A stretch of DNA of 19,595 nucleotides. It comes from JANXQE01 sp035651635 (GTDB taxonomy: Bacteria; Verrucomicrobiota; Verrucomicrobiia; Limisphaerales; UBA8199). Within the stretch, counting starts at the first letter, position 1; the number at the start of each line of letters is the position of its first letter. Below the pieces are notes generated by a model, which saw nothing but the letters and a program-made list of their open reading frames with translations, had not been told where the DNA came from and made no database searches. Below are positions 1 through 8,274 of the stretch, one piece after another. The stretch is taken from assembly GCA_035651635.1 (NCBI GenBank), contig DASRFK010000067.1, positions 1-19,595 of the forward strand, in the 5' to 3' direction. The translations under genes were made by a program, and so were the position numbers.

Positions 1-249
1 GCGGTGCCAGTGATATCGGCCAGGTTCCACAACATGTTGGCTGAAGCGATTGTTCAGGTCGCCCGCAAAACGGGTTTGCCAAGTGTGGTCCTTTCCGGTG
101 GCTGTTTCCAAAACCGGTATCTGAGCGAAAGAACCATCCAACGGTTAACTCAAGAGGGATTTCGGGTTTACTGGCACCAGCGTATTCCACCCAATGACGG
201 CGGGATTTGCCTGGGACAAGTCATTGCCGCTCGTTGGTGGAGGGTGTAG
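1..249 (+). CDS. hypF: Carbamoyltransferase HypF, C-terminal fragment (5' end outside window)
   Basis: This is the last 82 codons of a hydrogenase maturation carbamoyltransferase. The frame is open from base 1, so the gene begins upstream. HypF uses carbamoyl phosphate and ATP to carbamoylate the C-terminal Cys of HypE, supplying the cyanide ligands of the [NiFe] site. The visible part is the end of the Kae1-like domain: SGGCFQNRYL near residue 32 and PPNDGGICLGQ near residue 63, both hallmark HypF C-terminal motifs. The stop (TAG, 247-249) lies 11 bases before the hypC start, so the two are probably cotranscribed. Identity is secure because of the motifs and because hypC, hypD and hypE follow directly. 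Confidence 0.93.
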   Translation, partial: AVPVISARFHNMLAEAIVQVARKTGLPSVVLSGGCFQNRYLSERTIQRLTQEGFRVYWHQRIPPNDGGICLGQVIAARWWRV

Positions 250-260
250 GCTCAGAGCTG

Positions 261-530
261 ATGTGTTTAGCCATCCCAGGCAAAGTCATCAGCATTGAGA
301 GCGCCGATCCACTCACGCGGATGGGAAAAATTGATTTCGGCGGGGTGCTTAAGCCGGCGAGCCTGGCCTGCGTTCCAGAGGCCTTAGTGGGTGACTACGT
401 CATTGTCCACGCGGGCTTTGCCATCAGCCGCCTGGATGAAGAGGAAGCCGGCAAGGTCTTCGAGTACCTGCGCCAGATGGATGAACTCGGGGAATTGGAG
501 GACGGGCCTGCGCTTGACGATTCCCAATGA
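261..530 (+). CDS. hypC: Hydrogenase assembly chaperone HypC/HybG
   Basis: An 89-residue protein starting MCLAIPGKVI, the invariant HypC N-terminus. Cys2 is the residue that contacts HypD and the hydrogenase large-subunit precursor. HypC carries the Fe(CN)2CO unit between HypD and the apo-hydrogenase. The open frame extends upstream to 207, but the ATG at 261 is chosen because HypC needs Cys at position 2 and the upstream part overlaps hypF. A small OB-fold-like core follows (GGVLKPASLACVPEA, then GDYVIVHAGFAISRLDEEEA), as expected for the family, with a slightly longer acidic tail. The stop overlaps the hypD start in an ATGA arrangement (527-530), implying translational coupling. Confidence 0.96.
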   Translation: MCLAIPGKVISIESADPLTRMGKIDFGGVLKPASLACVPEALVGDYVIVHAGFAISRLDEEEAGKVFEYLRQMDELGELEDGPALDDSQ

Positions 531-1636
531 AATACCTCGATGAGTACCGCGACGCGGAAACCGCCCGGCAGTACGCGCAACGGATTGCCGCAATAACAAC
601 ACGGTCTTGGAGACTAATGGAGGTTTGCGGCGGACAAACCCATGCAATCGTGAAGTTTGGCCTGGACACTTTGCTGCCCGAACAAATCGAATTGATCCAC
701 GGCCCGGGCTGTCCGGTATGCGTCACGCCGCTGGAAATGATCGACAAAGCTCTGCAAGTAGCGGCGCGTCCGGAAGTGATCTTCTGTTCGTTTGGCGACA
801 TGTTGCGGGTGCCTGGAAGCCGAACCGACCTGCTCACCGTCAAAGCGCAAGGCGCTGACGTGAGGATAGTTTATTCTCCACTCGAAGCGATTTCCCTGGC
901 GGAACGGCATCCCCAAAAGGAAGTAGTCTTTTTTGGGGTCGGATTTGAAACCACCGCACCGGCCACGGCCCTGTGCGTGTACCAGGCGGCCCAAAAGCAT
1001 CTGAGCAATTTTTCGATGCTGGTGTCGCACGTTTTGGTTCCGCCGGCATTGGAGAGCATTCTCGGTTCGGCCGATTGCGGCGTGCAAGGTTTTCTCGCCG
1101 CGGGGCACGTGTGCGCGGTTATGGGGTTTGACCAATATTTCCCGATAGCTGAAAAATACCGCGTTCCGATTGTCGTCACGGGTTTTGAACCGCTGGACAT
1201 TCTCCAAGGAGTGCTCATGTGCGTCGAACAGTTGGAACATGGCCAGGCGACTGTGCAAAACCAATACACACGCTGGGTGCGACGCGAAGGCAATGCAGTA
1301 GCCCAACGCCTGATCAAGGAAGTCTTCTCAATAGTGCCTCGCAAATGGCGTGGACTCGGCGAAATTCCGCGGAGTGGATTGGCCCTGAGTGCGCCTTACG
1401 CGGCGTTTGATGCCGAACTCAAATTCGGCCTCGAGTCTGTCCGAATCGAGGAGCCGGTGGAATGTCAGAGCGGTCTGGTGCTCCAGGGGAAAATCAAGCC
1501 GATGGATTGTCCGGCGTTCGGGAGCCGCTGCACACCCGAACATCCGCTCGGTGCCACGATGGTGTCCAGTGAAGGTGCCTGTGCGGCGTACTACCGGTAC
1601 CGACGTGAGCTCGCCGGTGTTCACCTCTATGGCTAA
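527..1636 (+). CDS. hypD: Hydrogenase formation protein HypD
   Basis: A 369-residue protein of normal HypD length. HypD is the [4Fe-4S] scaffold on which Fe(CN)2CO is assembled together with HypC and HypE. Diagnostic motifs are CGGQTH at residues 34-39, GPGCPVC at 59-65 with the CxxC thiol pair, and a C-terminal cysteine set at about 328, 335 and 352 (MDCPAFGSRC, then SEGAC) that ligates the cluster. All key residues are present, so the protein should be functional. It overlaps hypC by 4 bp and hypE by 8 bp, consistent with one coupled operon. Confidence 0.97.
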   Translation: MKYLDEYRDAETARQYAQRIAAITTRSWRLMEVCGGQTHAIVKFGLDTLLPEQIELIHGPGCPVCVTPLEMIDKALQVAARPEVIFCSFGDMLRVPGSRTDLLTVKAQGADVRIVYSPLEAISLAERHPQKEVVFFGVGFETTAPATALCVYQAAQKHLSNFSMLVSHVLVPPALESILGSADCGVQGFLAAGHVCAVMGFDQYFPIAEKYRVPIVVTGFEPLDILQGVLMCVEQLEHGQATVQNQYTRWVRREGNAVAQRLIKEVFSIVPRKWRGLGEIPRSGLALSAPYAAFDAELKFGLESVRIEEPVECQSGLVLQGKIKPMDCPAFGSRCTPEHPLGATMVSSEGACAAYYRYRRELAGVHLYG

Positions 1637-2684
1637 CGAACAAAGCTTTTCTCTTTCCTGTCCGGTACCCATTCAGAACTACTCGCAGGTTTTGATGGCG
1701 CATGGCGGCGGTGGCAAGTTGATGCACCAACTCATCAGCAAGATGATTGTGCCGGCGTTTCGCAATGACTTGCTGGATTCCATGCATGACTCGACGGTGT
1801 TCAGCCTGGGCGATTCTCGGCTGGCGTTCACCACGGATTCTTATGTGGTGCGCCCGATGTTCTTCCCGGGTGGCGACCTCGGCTCGCTCGCGGTGCACGG
1901 AACGGTCAACGACTTGGCCATGTCGGGCGCGCGGCCGCTTTATCTTAGCGCGGGCTTTATCATTGAAGAAGGTTTGCCGATGGAAGCGCTCTGGCGAATC
2001 GTCTGTTCGATGCGCGAGGCGGCCGAGCGCGCCGAGGTGCAGATCATTACCGGCGACACGAAAGTTGTGGACAAAGGCAAAGGGGACGGTTTGTTCATCA
2101 ACACCGCCGGCATTGGCCTGGTGGAACATCAACTGGTAATTGCGCCCGGGAGCGTGCAACCGGGTGACGCTATAGTGCTCAATGGCGATCTCGGCCGGCA
2201 TGGCATGGCCATCATAAGCGCGCGCGAAGGGCTCGAATTCGAGAGCAACATCCATAGTGATTCCGCCCCGTTGGCCGGTTCCGTTCTGGCGCTCATCCGG
2301 GCCGGGCTCGACGTGCATTGCCTGCGTGATTGCACGCGAGGCGGACTGACCAGCGTACTCAATGAAATCTCAGAGACCTCCGGCTTTACCATCGAGATTG
2401 AGGAACGGCTCGTTCCAGTGCGCGAAGATGTGCGCGCCGCCTGCGAAATTTTGGGCTTGGACCCGCTTTCAGTGGCGTGCGAAGGCCGGTTTGTGGTTTT
2501 TCTTCCGGCGGCGCAGGCCCCGAAAGCGATCGAAATTCTGAATGCTTCGACAGTCGAGCCGGGAGCATGCCAGATCGGCACCGTCTCCGCCACGCGTGAG
2601 AACAGGGTAATCCTTAAAAGCACTTTAGGAGCCCGGCGCATCCTTGATATGCCCAGCGGCGAGCAATTGCCAAGAATCTGTTAG
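1629..2684 (+). CDS. hypE: Hydrogenase expression/formation protein HypE
   Basis: A 351-residue member of the AIRS/PurM-like ATPase family. HypE dehydrates its own C-terminal thiocarboxamide to thiocyanate, the CN donor for the [NiFe] active site. Visible features are AHGGGGK at residues 24-30, the ATP-site GDTKVVDKGKGDG motif in the middle, and the essential C-terminus PRIC, whose last Cys is the carbamoyl acceptor. The frame is open to 1389, but that extension lies inside hypD in a different frame and has no HypE character, so the ATG at 1629 is used. This overlaps hypD by 8 bp. The TAG stop immediately after the terminal Cys lies inside the left terminal repeat of the element at 2681-2806. 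Confidence 0.96.
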   Translation: MANEQSFSLSCPVPIQNYSQVLMAHGGGGKLMHQLISKMIVPAFRNDLLDSMHDSTVFSLGDSRLAFTTDSYVVRPMFFPGGDLGSLAVHGTVNDLAMSGARPLYLSAGFIIEEGLPMEALWRIVCSMREAAERAEVQIITGDTKVVDKGKGDGLFINTAGIGLVEHQLVIAPGSVQPGDAIVLNGDLGRHGMAIISAREGLEFESNIHSDSAPLAGSVLALIRAGLDVHCLRDCTRGGLTSVLNEISETSGFTIEIEERLVPVREDVRAACEILGLDPLSVACEGRFVVFLPAAQAPKAIEILNASTVEPGACQIGTVSATRENRVILKSTLGARRILDMPSGEQLPRIC

Positions 2685-2806
2685 CGGGTGTCTTAAAATT
2701 CGGTTTGGAGTCCCGCCTTTAGGCGACCCCGCGCCAAAACCGCCTGAAGGCGGGACTCCAAACTCAGGTGTCCATGCCCAAGCCGAGGTTTTAAGACACC
2801 CTCTAA
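2681..2806. repeat. Non-coding palindromic (MITE/REP-like) element abutting hypE
   Basis: The outer inverted repeats are 18 bp with one mismatch (2681-2698 against 2789-2806; core GGGTGTCTTAAAA / TTTTAAGACACCC). Inside is a second inverted pair of 22 bp with one mismatch (2704-2725 against 2741-2762) around a 15-base loop, containing GGAGTCCCGCC / GGCGGGACTCC. Each inner arm can also fold on itself (CGCCTTTAGGCG and CGCCTGAAGGCG), so a cruciform or cloverleaf is possible. No transposase is encoded. The hypE stop codon lies inside the left repeat. The structure could also act as a transcription terminator for the hyp operon, although no clear U-tract follows. Confidence 0.8.
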
Positions 2807-2900
2807 GGAAATCCCTTACGCCACCTGGCAAGAATCCCCTACTCACGATCAGGCTGCCCCCCAATTTACGTGAGTACGTTACTTAACATATTTTGTCCTC

Positions 2901-3941
2901 GTGCAAACAATATTAGAAAAGCCAGTTCACGCGACACTCAAAGCCAGCTCGCGCTTCGCGCCGCCGGCTCTCACGCCGGCCCCATTACTCGCGGCCCGCG
3001 GCACTATCCAGACCAGCCCGCCGCAACCGTCCGCCTCCACCCGCCCGGGCCAGGCCTCCGGCGCGGAGCAGCGCAATCTCATCGAAGCGCTTACCAGCTC
3101 GAAGGTATTCCAGGAATATGAGCGGGCGTTCACGGACGCCACGGGTCTGCCGATGGCGCTGCGCCCGGTCGAGACGTGGCAACTGCCTTTGCACGGGAAA
3201 CGCCACGAAGGTTCCTGGTGCGCACTAATGGCCGCGCGGAGCCGGTCCTGCGCCAATTGTCTCCAGGTGCAGGAGCAACTCGCCCAGCAATCACTCCATG
3301 AGCCGCATACCGTCACGTGTGGCGCCGGGCTGTGCGAAACGATGGTGCCCGTGCGCCTGGGAGAACGCCTGTTGGGCTATCTGCAAACGGGTCAAATCTT
3401 CCACAAACCCCCGACCGAACCGCAGTTTGAGCGCACCGTGAAGCTCATGAAGGAGCGAGGCGTGGACGCCACGGCGGCGGAAATGCGCGCCGCCTATTTC
3501 TCCAACCGCAGCATGCCGGTCCGGCAGCATGACTCAGCCGTCAAACTCTTATCAATTTTTGCTCAACACCTGGCCATTTTGAGCAACCAAATCATCGTGC
3601 GGCAGGAAAATGCCGAGCCGCCCGTTATCACCAAAGCCAAAAAATTCATCGAGGAACATCAAACCGAGGACATCTCGCTTTCCGACGTGGCCAAGGCCGT
3701 TAACACGAGCACCTTTTACTTTTGCAAAATGTTCCGCAAGGTCACCGGCATCAATTTCACCGATTACCTCGCGCGATTGCGCATCGAACGCGCCAAGAAC
3801 CTGCTGCTCAATCCGAACCTGCGCATCAGCGAGATCGCCTTCGAGGTCGGATTTCAGTCCCTGACGCACTTTAACCGGGTGTTCAAGCGGGTGCTCGGTC
3901 AATCGCCCACTGACTACCGGCTGCAGCTCTCGGCGAGCTGA
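2901..3941 (+). CDS. AraC-family transcriptional regulator with PocR-like sensor domain
   Basis: A 346-residue protein. Residues 1-57 are a low-complexity Pro/Ala-rich leader. About 58-225 resemble the PocR ligand-binding domain, with a cysteine set at C107, C117, C120 (SCANC), C140 and C145 (CGAGLC), and a GYLQTGQIF segment. About 240-345 are two AraC/XylS helix-turn-helix units (ISLSDVAKAVNTSTFYFCKMF and RISEIAFEVGFQSLTHFNRVFKR). It should bind DNA and activate or repress in response to a small ligand or a metal or redox signal. The GTG at 2901 is the earliest start in frame; the true start could be later, because the leader is poorly conserved in character. The target genes are unknown: it lies between the hyp operon and a secreted protein, both on the same strand. 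Confidence 0.88.
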   Translation: MQTILEKPVHATLKASSRFAPPALTPAPLLAARGTIQTSPPQPSASTRPGQASGAEQRNLIEALTSSKVFQEYERAFTDATGLPMALRPVETWQLPLHGKRHEGSWCALMAARSRSCANCLQVQEQLAQQSLHEPHTVTCGAGLCETMVPVRLGERLLGYLQTGQIFHKPPTEPQFERTVKLMKERGVDATAAEMRAAYFSNRSMPVRQHDSAVKLLSIFAQHLAILSNQIIVRQENAEPPVITKAKKFIEEHQTEDISLSDVAKAVNTSTFYFCKMFRKVTGINFTDYLARLRIERAKNLLLNPNLRISEIAFEVGFQSLTHFNRVFKRVLGQSPTDYRLQLSAS

Positions 3942-4071
3942 AGCGACGGGTGAGGCATATCACACCGCGCGCGGAGCGCCGCTCGCGGGTCCGAAGTCCC
4001 GGCTTTACCCGGAGCGATCTCGGAACGTGGCTCCCTTTGAAGCCGGCAGTGATTCCCCTTTCTCTCATTGC

Positions 4072-4097
4072 GCCGCCTGAAAGGCGGAACTCCAAGC
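4072..4097. repeat. Single arm of the dispersed GGCGGGACTCC-type repeat
   Basis: This short stretch reads GCCGCCTGAAAGGCGGAACTCC and is a near copy of the right inner arm of the 2681-2806 element (CCGCCTGAAGGCGGGACTCC), including the small internal hairpin. It lies in the 219-base gap between the AraC-type regulator and the secreted protein. The gap otherwise holds no recognisable gene. Confidence 0.6.
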
Positions 4098-4160
4098 TTT
4101 CGGTGGAATATACGTTGCTCGACGGAAAGGCTTTTGTGAGAATCGCGACCAAAATGGCCT

Positions 4161-5777
4161 ATGATGTGGATGAAGTGTGTGCGCGGAGAGCTTCGTGGAG
4201 CTTTGGTTGTTCACCTCTCTTTGACGGTTTGCGTGGTGGGGTTAGGCACGGCACTCCAGGCACAGCCCGTGTTGGTCATCGGACAAAACTTCACCGCCAC
4301 CACCCTTAACGTCGATTCCCCGGATGTTCCTCCGGATGCCAATGGTGTCGTTGGGCCGCAGCACTACGTCGAGTTGGTCAACGGCCGCTTTGCCGTGTTC
4401 AGCAAAACCAATGGCCTGAAGTTAAAAAGCATGACCGACCTGTCGTTCTGGACTCAGGCAGGCATTGTTTTTCCGGGCGGGTGGGATGTTACCGATCCGC
4501 GCATCTTTTTTGATCCGAGTTCGCAACGCTGGTTTGCGTCGCAGGTCGACTTTGATTCCAGCGGCCTCATCAACACCAACCACTTCCTGTTGGCTGTTTC
4601 CGCCGGAGCTGACCCGACCGGCGCCTGGCAAGCCTTCGCAATTCCCAGCGATCCTGGCGGGAATAATTTTGCCGATTTTCCGACGCTCGGCCTCGATGCG
4701 CAGGGGGTTTACCTCTCCGGGGACATGTTTGACGCGAATTTCAATCCGGTCGGCCCGACTTTGGTATCGATACCCAAAAGCAGCCTCTTGGCGACACCGC
4801 CCTCGACTTCGGGCCTGAAGTGGTTTGGAATTCTAAACTACAGCGTCCGTGGCGAGATCTTGCAGCCGGTGGTTTGCTTCGATAACACCGGCCAGAGCCT
4901 CGTGCTCGCGGCCGCCAATCTGGGTACCGATACCAACAACAATACGGTCACCAACACTTCCCTCGTGATTTCACAATTCAAGAACGTTACCGGCAGTAAT
5001 CCGACCCTTTCCTCCTCCGCCTTCCTGACCGTGCCGGCCTATACCTTGCCGCTGGATCCGGCGCAGCCGGACGGTTCAGTCAATCTGGATGACGGCGACG
5101 CGCGCTTCAGCGCCAGTGTTTATCAGGTCGGCGGCGTCCTCTACGCCGTGCACTCGACGGAAATCGGGAATCTGGCCGTTATCCGGTGGTACCGGATCGA
5201 CGCTGCTAAACAAACGGTTTTGGAATCCGGCACCCTCAGCGATCCGATCAATGATCTTTATTATCCATCCATTTCGGCCAATGCCGCAGGCACCGTAGTC
5301 ATCGCCTACAACGCTTCCGGACCCAATACCTTCCCCGGCAGCTTTGCCGTCGTTGGCAGCACCACGAAGGGGGTGACCACCTTCGGTAAACCGCTCTTGC
5401 TCAAGGCCGGCACCGCCAGTTACCAAAACCTCGATTCCAACAGCTTGAACCGCTGGGGTGATTATAGCGCTACGAGTGTCGATCCGGCGGATCCAACTCG
5501 CTTCTGGACGATCCAAGAGATTGCTACCGGCTCAGACGTTTGGTCGACCCAGGTAACCGAACTCCTTACCGCCCCACCCACTCTATCAATCGTGCCGGCG
5601 GCCAATAAGGTTTCACTCTCCTGGGCCGGGGCGGCGTTCCTTTTGCAAACGACCACCGATCTGGCCAATCCCCACTGGGCGCCTGTTTCCGTCAATCTCT
5701 CGACCAACAACGATGTCGTCACCGCACAACTGCCAACGACTGGGTCCCAGGCCTTCTTTCGGCTGCGCGCGCCTTAA
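4161..5777 (+). CDS. Secreted protein of unknown function
   Basis: About 535-538 residues. Starts at 4161, 4164 and 4170 are all possible; the last gives MKCVRGELRG followed by a hydrophobic stretch and an ALQA-type signal peptidase I site, so export is likely. The mature N-terminus (NFTATTLNVDSPDVPPDANGVVGPQHYVELVNG) and the repeated D-rich, aromatic strand pattern suggest a beta-propeller-like or beta-rich fold, but no catalytic motif is recognised. The last ~65 residues (SLSWAGAAFLLQTTTDL ... FFRLRAP) look like the C-terminal beta-sandwich module common on verrucomicrobial exported proteins. The gene is convergent with the isomerase-like gene, and their TAA stops overlap within one TTAA (5774-5777). 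I assign no function. Confidence 0.85.
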   Translation: MMWMKCVRGELRGALVVHLSLTVCVVGLGTALQAQPVLVIGQNFTATTLNVDSPDVPPDANGVVGPQHYVELVNGRFAVFSKTNGLKLKSMTDLSFWTQAGIVFPGGWDVTDPRIFFDPSSQRWFASQVDFDSSGLINTNHFLLAVSAGADPTGAWQAFAIPSDPGGNNFADFPTLGLDAQGVYLSGDMFDANFNPVGPTLVSIPKSSLLATPPSTSGLKWFGILNYSVRGEILQPVVCFDNTGQSLVLAAANLGTDTNNNTVTNTSLVISQFKNVTGSNPTLSSSAFLTVPAYTLPLDPAQPDGSVNLDDGDARFSASVYQVGGVLYAVHSTEIGNLAVIRWYRIDAAKQTVLESGTLSDPINDLYYPSISANAAGTVVIAYNASGPNTFPGSFAVVGSTTKGVTTFGKPLLLKAGTASYQNLDSNSLNRWGDYSATSVDPADPTRFWTIQEIATGSDVWSTQVTELLTAPPTLSIVPAANKVSLSWAGAAFLLQTTTDLANPHWAPVSVNLSTNNDVVTAQLPTTGSQAFFRLRAP

Positions 5778-7348
5778 GTGTCCAAGGCATTGACCGGAAT
5801 GGAATGGACTTGTGCGGGGTTGGTGAGGAGCAGCGCGGTCATGACTTGCTGGGCGCCTTCGAAGTGGGCGTAAAGGCTCGAGTATTTGTCCGACACCAGG
5901 TCAGTCAGGGCGTCGGCCACGCCGAGCCTCAGCGAGATATATTTGGCGGCCACCATTTCCACAAAGCGCGCGTCGGTAAACCCACAAGCGATAGATTTGA
6001 GCGGCCCCATGCTGAGTTGGTCGCGCACCATGCGCGCGATTTTGTGCCGGCGAAAATAATGCCACCACGGGCCGGCGGAGACATTGCCGACTTGTTTGGC
6101 CGCATTGGCCAGGTCGTTGTAAAGCAGTTCATGCGCCGAGATATACTCGAAGTGCACGCCGGGATAACGGATCCAGACGGGGTACTCATCCTGTGGCAAG
6201 TTGGGAATGTACTCGGGAATCGATTGGATTTCACGCGACCAATCCATGAAGTGTCGTGCGCCGCCACAAAGCTGCACACACACGCCGAACCTGGCGCCGG
6301 CCTCCTTTCGTTCACGACCGATATCGTTCAACGCTTCGAGCATGGCTTCGGCCACGCACGCCACCACTTGTTTGCGGTTCTCTCCGTCCAGTTGTGTGCG
6401 GTGATGCGCCAAAGACCAGTCCACCGTTGCCTTCGAATATGGCCGGCTGAACCGCCAGTCCTGCGCTTGGAATCCGTCCACGTACAGAATTCGGCTGGTG
6501 GGGTTGGTTTTCGGACTGCGCAAAATGCGCCAAAAAAACGAACGAGTTGCGTCCTGCAACGAAGTGACGTTGCCGAGTTCCCGCTCAAAATACTCTTCGA
6601 GGTGAAGAATGTACCGCTCGGCCTCAAACTTATGCCCCTGAGTGAAAAGTCCGAAGTCAGTGGCTCGTTCCGGCCAAAAGAATCCGTTAAAATCGAACAT
6701 GTTCCAGGTCTCGCGGTGAGTGCAGTAAGCCAGGTCAACATCGCGCGGCCGCACCGGTGGGACCAGGGGAACCTTGTCCCGGTTCTCGATGCTGGTCACG
6801 TAAGCGCTGATGTGGTGGTCTTTGAGGATCTGCTCAGCGAACGCAGGATCATGGCGTTGGGCCGCGATGGCATCCGCAACCACATCCAGGCATTTGGGGT
6901 CAAGCGGGTCGATTTCTTTCGGAACACCCGCATACAATCGGAACATGTACCGCAACCACTCGGCGTATTCCGAGTACCGGCTGTCGCGCAGCTGTTCCAG
7001 CATCAAGCGCGCTGCCGCCCGCCGTTCCTTGCCGGTATTGTTCCCAATTCTGGCGATCGCTTCGTCGAGCTTGTTTCCTGCTCCCTCGGCAATTTGAGAA
7101 AACCACGAGTAAAACAACCCATGCGCGGCGTCCGTCATGGTCCTTCGCACCATCCGGCCACGTCGGATACTTTCTTTAACGACGTCTTCCGAGGGCCGGT
7201 TGACCGAAGCCTGCGTGCCGGCCAGGTTACCCGCCGCCAGTTCCGGGGTGAAGTCCGTCAGGTCATCCTGGACGTGGGTATGGGCGTCGATGGCCGGTGT
7301 CGACATCGCCATTTGTTGCAGCCGGTCACGAATTTCCTCAGTGTTCAT
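5774..7348 (-). CDS. Uronate isomerase-like amidohydrolase-superfamily protein
   Basis: A 524-residue protein. The metal-site motif DAHTH is at residues 21-25. Later segments VQLCGGARHFMDW, SAGPWWHYFRRHKIARM and GFTDAR match in order the 'QLHxGAxR', 'WWF' and 'LTDSR' regions of glucuronate/galacturonate isomerase (UxaC). It probably isomerises an aldose or sugar acid to the keto form in the cytoplasm. The similarity is remote, so substrate and even reaction could differ. The ATG at 7348 is preferred over the longer open frame to 7450, because the extension lies inside the kinase gene. The start overlaps the kinase 3' end by 11 bp, so it is the third gene of the aldolase-kinase-isomerase operon. 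Confidence 0.8.
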   Translation of the reverse strand: MNTEEIRDRLQQMAMSTPAIDAHTHVQDDLTDFTPELAAGNLAGTQASVNRPSEDVVKESIRRGRMVRRTMTDAAHGLFYSWFSQIAEGAGNKLDEAIARIGNNTGKERRAAARLMLEQLRDSRYSEYAEWLRYMFRLYAGVPKEIDPLDPKCLDVVADAIAAQRHDPAFAEQILKDHHISAYVTSIENRDKVPLVPPVRPRDVDLAYCTHRETWNMFDFNGFFWPERATDFGLFTQGHKFEAERYILHLEEYFERELGNVTSLQDATRSFFWRILRSPKTNPTSRILYVDGFQAQDWRFSRPYSKATVDWSLAHHRTQLDGENRKQVVACVAEAMLEALNDIGRERKEAGARFGVCVQLCGGARHFMDWSREIQSIPEYIPNLPQDEYPVWIRYPGVHFEYISAHELLYNDLANAAKQVGNVSAGPWWHYFRRHKIARMVRDQLSMGPLKSIACGFTDARFVEMVAAKYISLRLGVADALTDLVSDKYSSLYAHFEGAQQVMTALLLTNPAQVHSIPVNALDT

Positions 7349-8267
7349 GATATCCCAAAAGAGTTTGATAGGATGGGATGCCCTCGGCTCCCCCGACATT
7401 ACGAATGCAGGCCGAGGCTGTCGCGTTGCCCACTCGTGCCGCCGCCACATCGTCCAAACCGTTCACCATCCCCGCGATGAAACCGGCGTCAAAGCAGTCT
7501 CCTGCTCCCGTAGTATCCACGATTTCCCTGGCGATTGAGGGAAGTTGGACATCGCCTGTTTCGGCCGAAACCAGGCACCCGCGCGCTCCCAGTTTCAAGA
7601 CCACTCTCCGAGCGCCGCACTGCCGTAAATGCGCCGCGACCGCCGCTGCCTCCAGGTCCGGGTAAACCACCCGCATATCATCGTAGCTCGGCAACACGAC
7701 ATCGCAGTAGGGCAGGGCCGCCTCAAATACAGTACGGTTCGGGCCCAACCCGTAACATTCATCCAGCAGAGTGGTGACGCCGCGTTTCTGGGCTTCAGCC
7801 AGGATTTGCGGTGCCGACGGACCATCCAATTGTGGCAGCACCCACATGTCCTGGTAGAGGAGCAGGTCACATTCGTAGAGCCGGTCGAAATCCAGGTCCT
7901 TGACTGAAAAGGACAGGTTACATCCTGGCGTATGAATGAAAGAACGTTCCCCGTCCGGATGAATCCCCACGAAGGTGAATGGCGTCGATTCCGTGTCGGA
8001 TTGGCAGATATTCGAGACCTCAACTCCATTGCGCTTTAACTCCGAACGCAGGAAAACCCCATTCGGATCAGCGCCGACCTTTGAGAACACAGCCACGGAA
8101 ATACCCAATTGGCCCAGGGCGGACGCGGTATTAGCCGCTCCGCCGCCTGCCCGGAACCGGATTGAAGTGGTGTTCACCTGCGGAGTGACGCCAGGTACCG
8201 GGTATTTCTCAATTGGTCCACTCAGGGCATCAACGACCAGCACTCCAAGACAGTGCACTTGAGCCAT
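7338..8267 (-). CDS. PfkB-family carbohydrate kinase
   Basis: A 309-residue ribokinase/PfkB-fold kinase of typical length. The N-terminal glycine-rich signature GGGAANTASALGQLG is at residues 41-55. The C-terminal signature DTTGAGDCFDAGF is at 251-263, with the catalytic Asp257 in GAGD. It transfers phosphate from ATP to a sugar or sugar-acid hydroxyl; the substrate cannot be read from the sequence. It lies 7 bases after the aldolase stop and overlaps the isomerase-like gene by 11 bp. It therefore presumably makes the phosphorylated ketose that the aldolase cleaves. Relatives include 2-keto-3-deoxygluconate, fructose, tagatose-6-P and IolC-type kinases. Confidence 0.92.
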   Translation of the reverse strand: MAQVHCLGVLVVDALSGPIEKYPVPGVTPQVNTTSIRFRAGGGAANTASALGQLGISVAVFSKVGADPNGVFLRSELKRNGVEVSNICQSDTESTPFTFVGIHPDGERSFIHTPGCNLSFSVKDLDFDRLYECDLLLYQDMWVLPQLDGPSAPQILAEAQKRGVTTLLDECYGLGPNRTVFEAALPYCDVVLPSYDDMRVVYPDLEAAAVAAHLRQCGARRVVLKLGARGCLVSAETGDVQLPSIAREIVDTTGAGDCFDAGFIAGMVNGLDDVAAARVGNATASACIRNVGGAEGIPSYQTLLGYHEH

Positions 8268-8274
8268 GAAGCAC

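Noticed and set aside
1494..2318. 274-codon minus-strand frame antisense to hypE
   Set aside because: Its composition is His/Arg/Ala-rich as in an antisense shadow, and hypE on the other strand is unambiguous.
2625..2886. Short frames on both strands across the palindromic element downstream of hypE
   Set aside because: They consist of translated inverted repeat with no start context or family resemblance.
5804..7480. 558-codon open frame on the + strand antisense to the isomerase-like gene
   Set aside because: Its protein is rich in His/Arg/Pro with no recognisable family, as expected of the antisense frame of a GC-rich gene. The minus strand carries clear UxaC-like motifs and operon packing.
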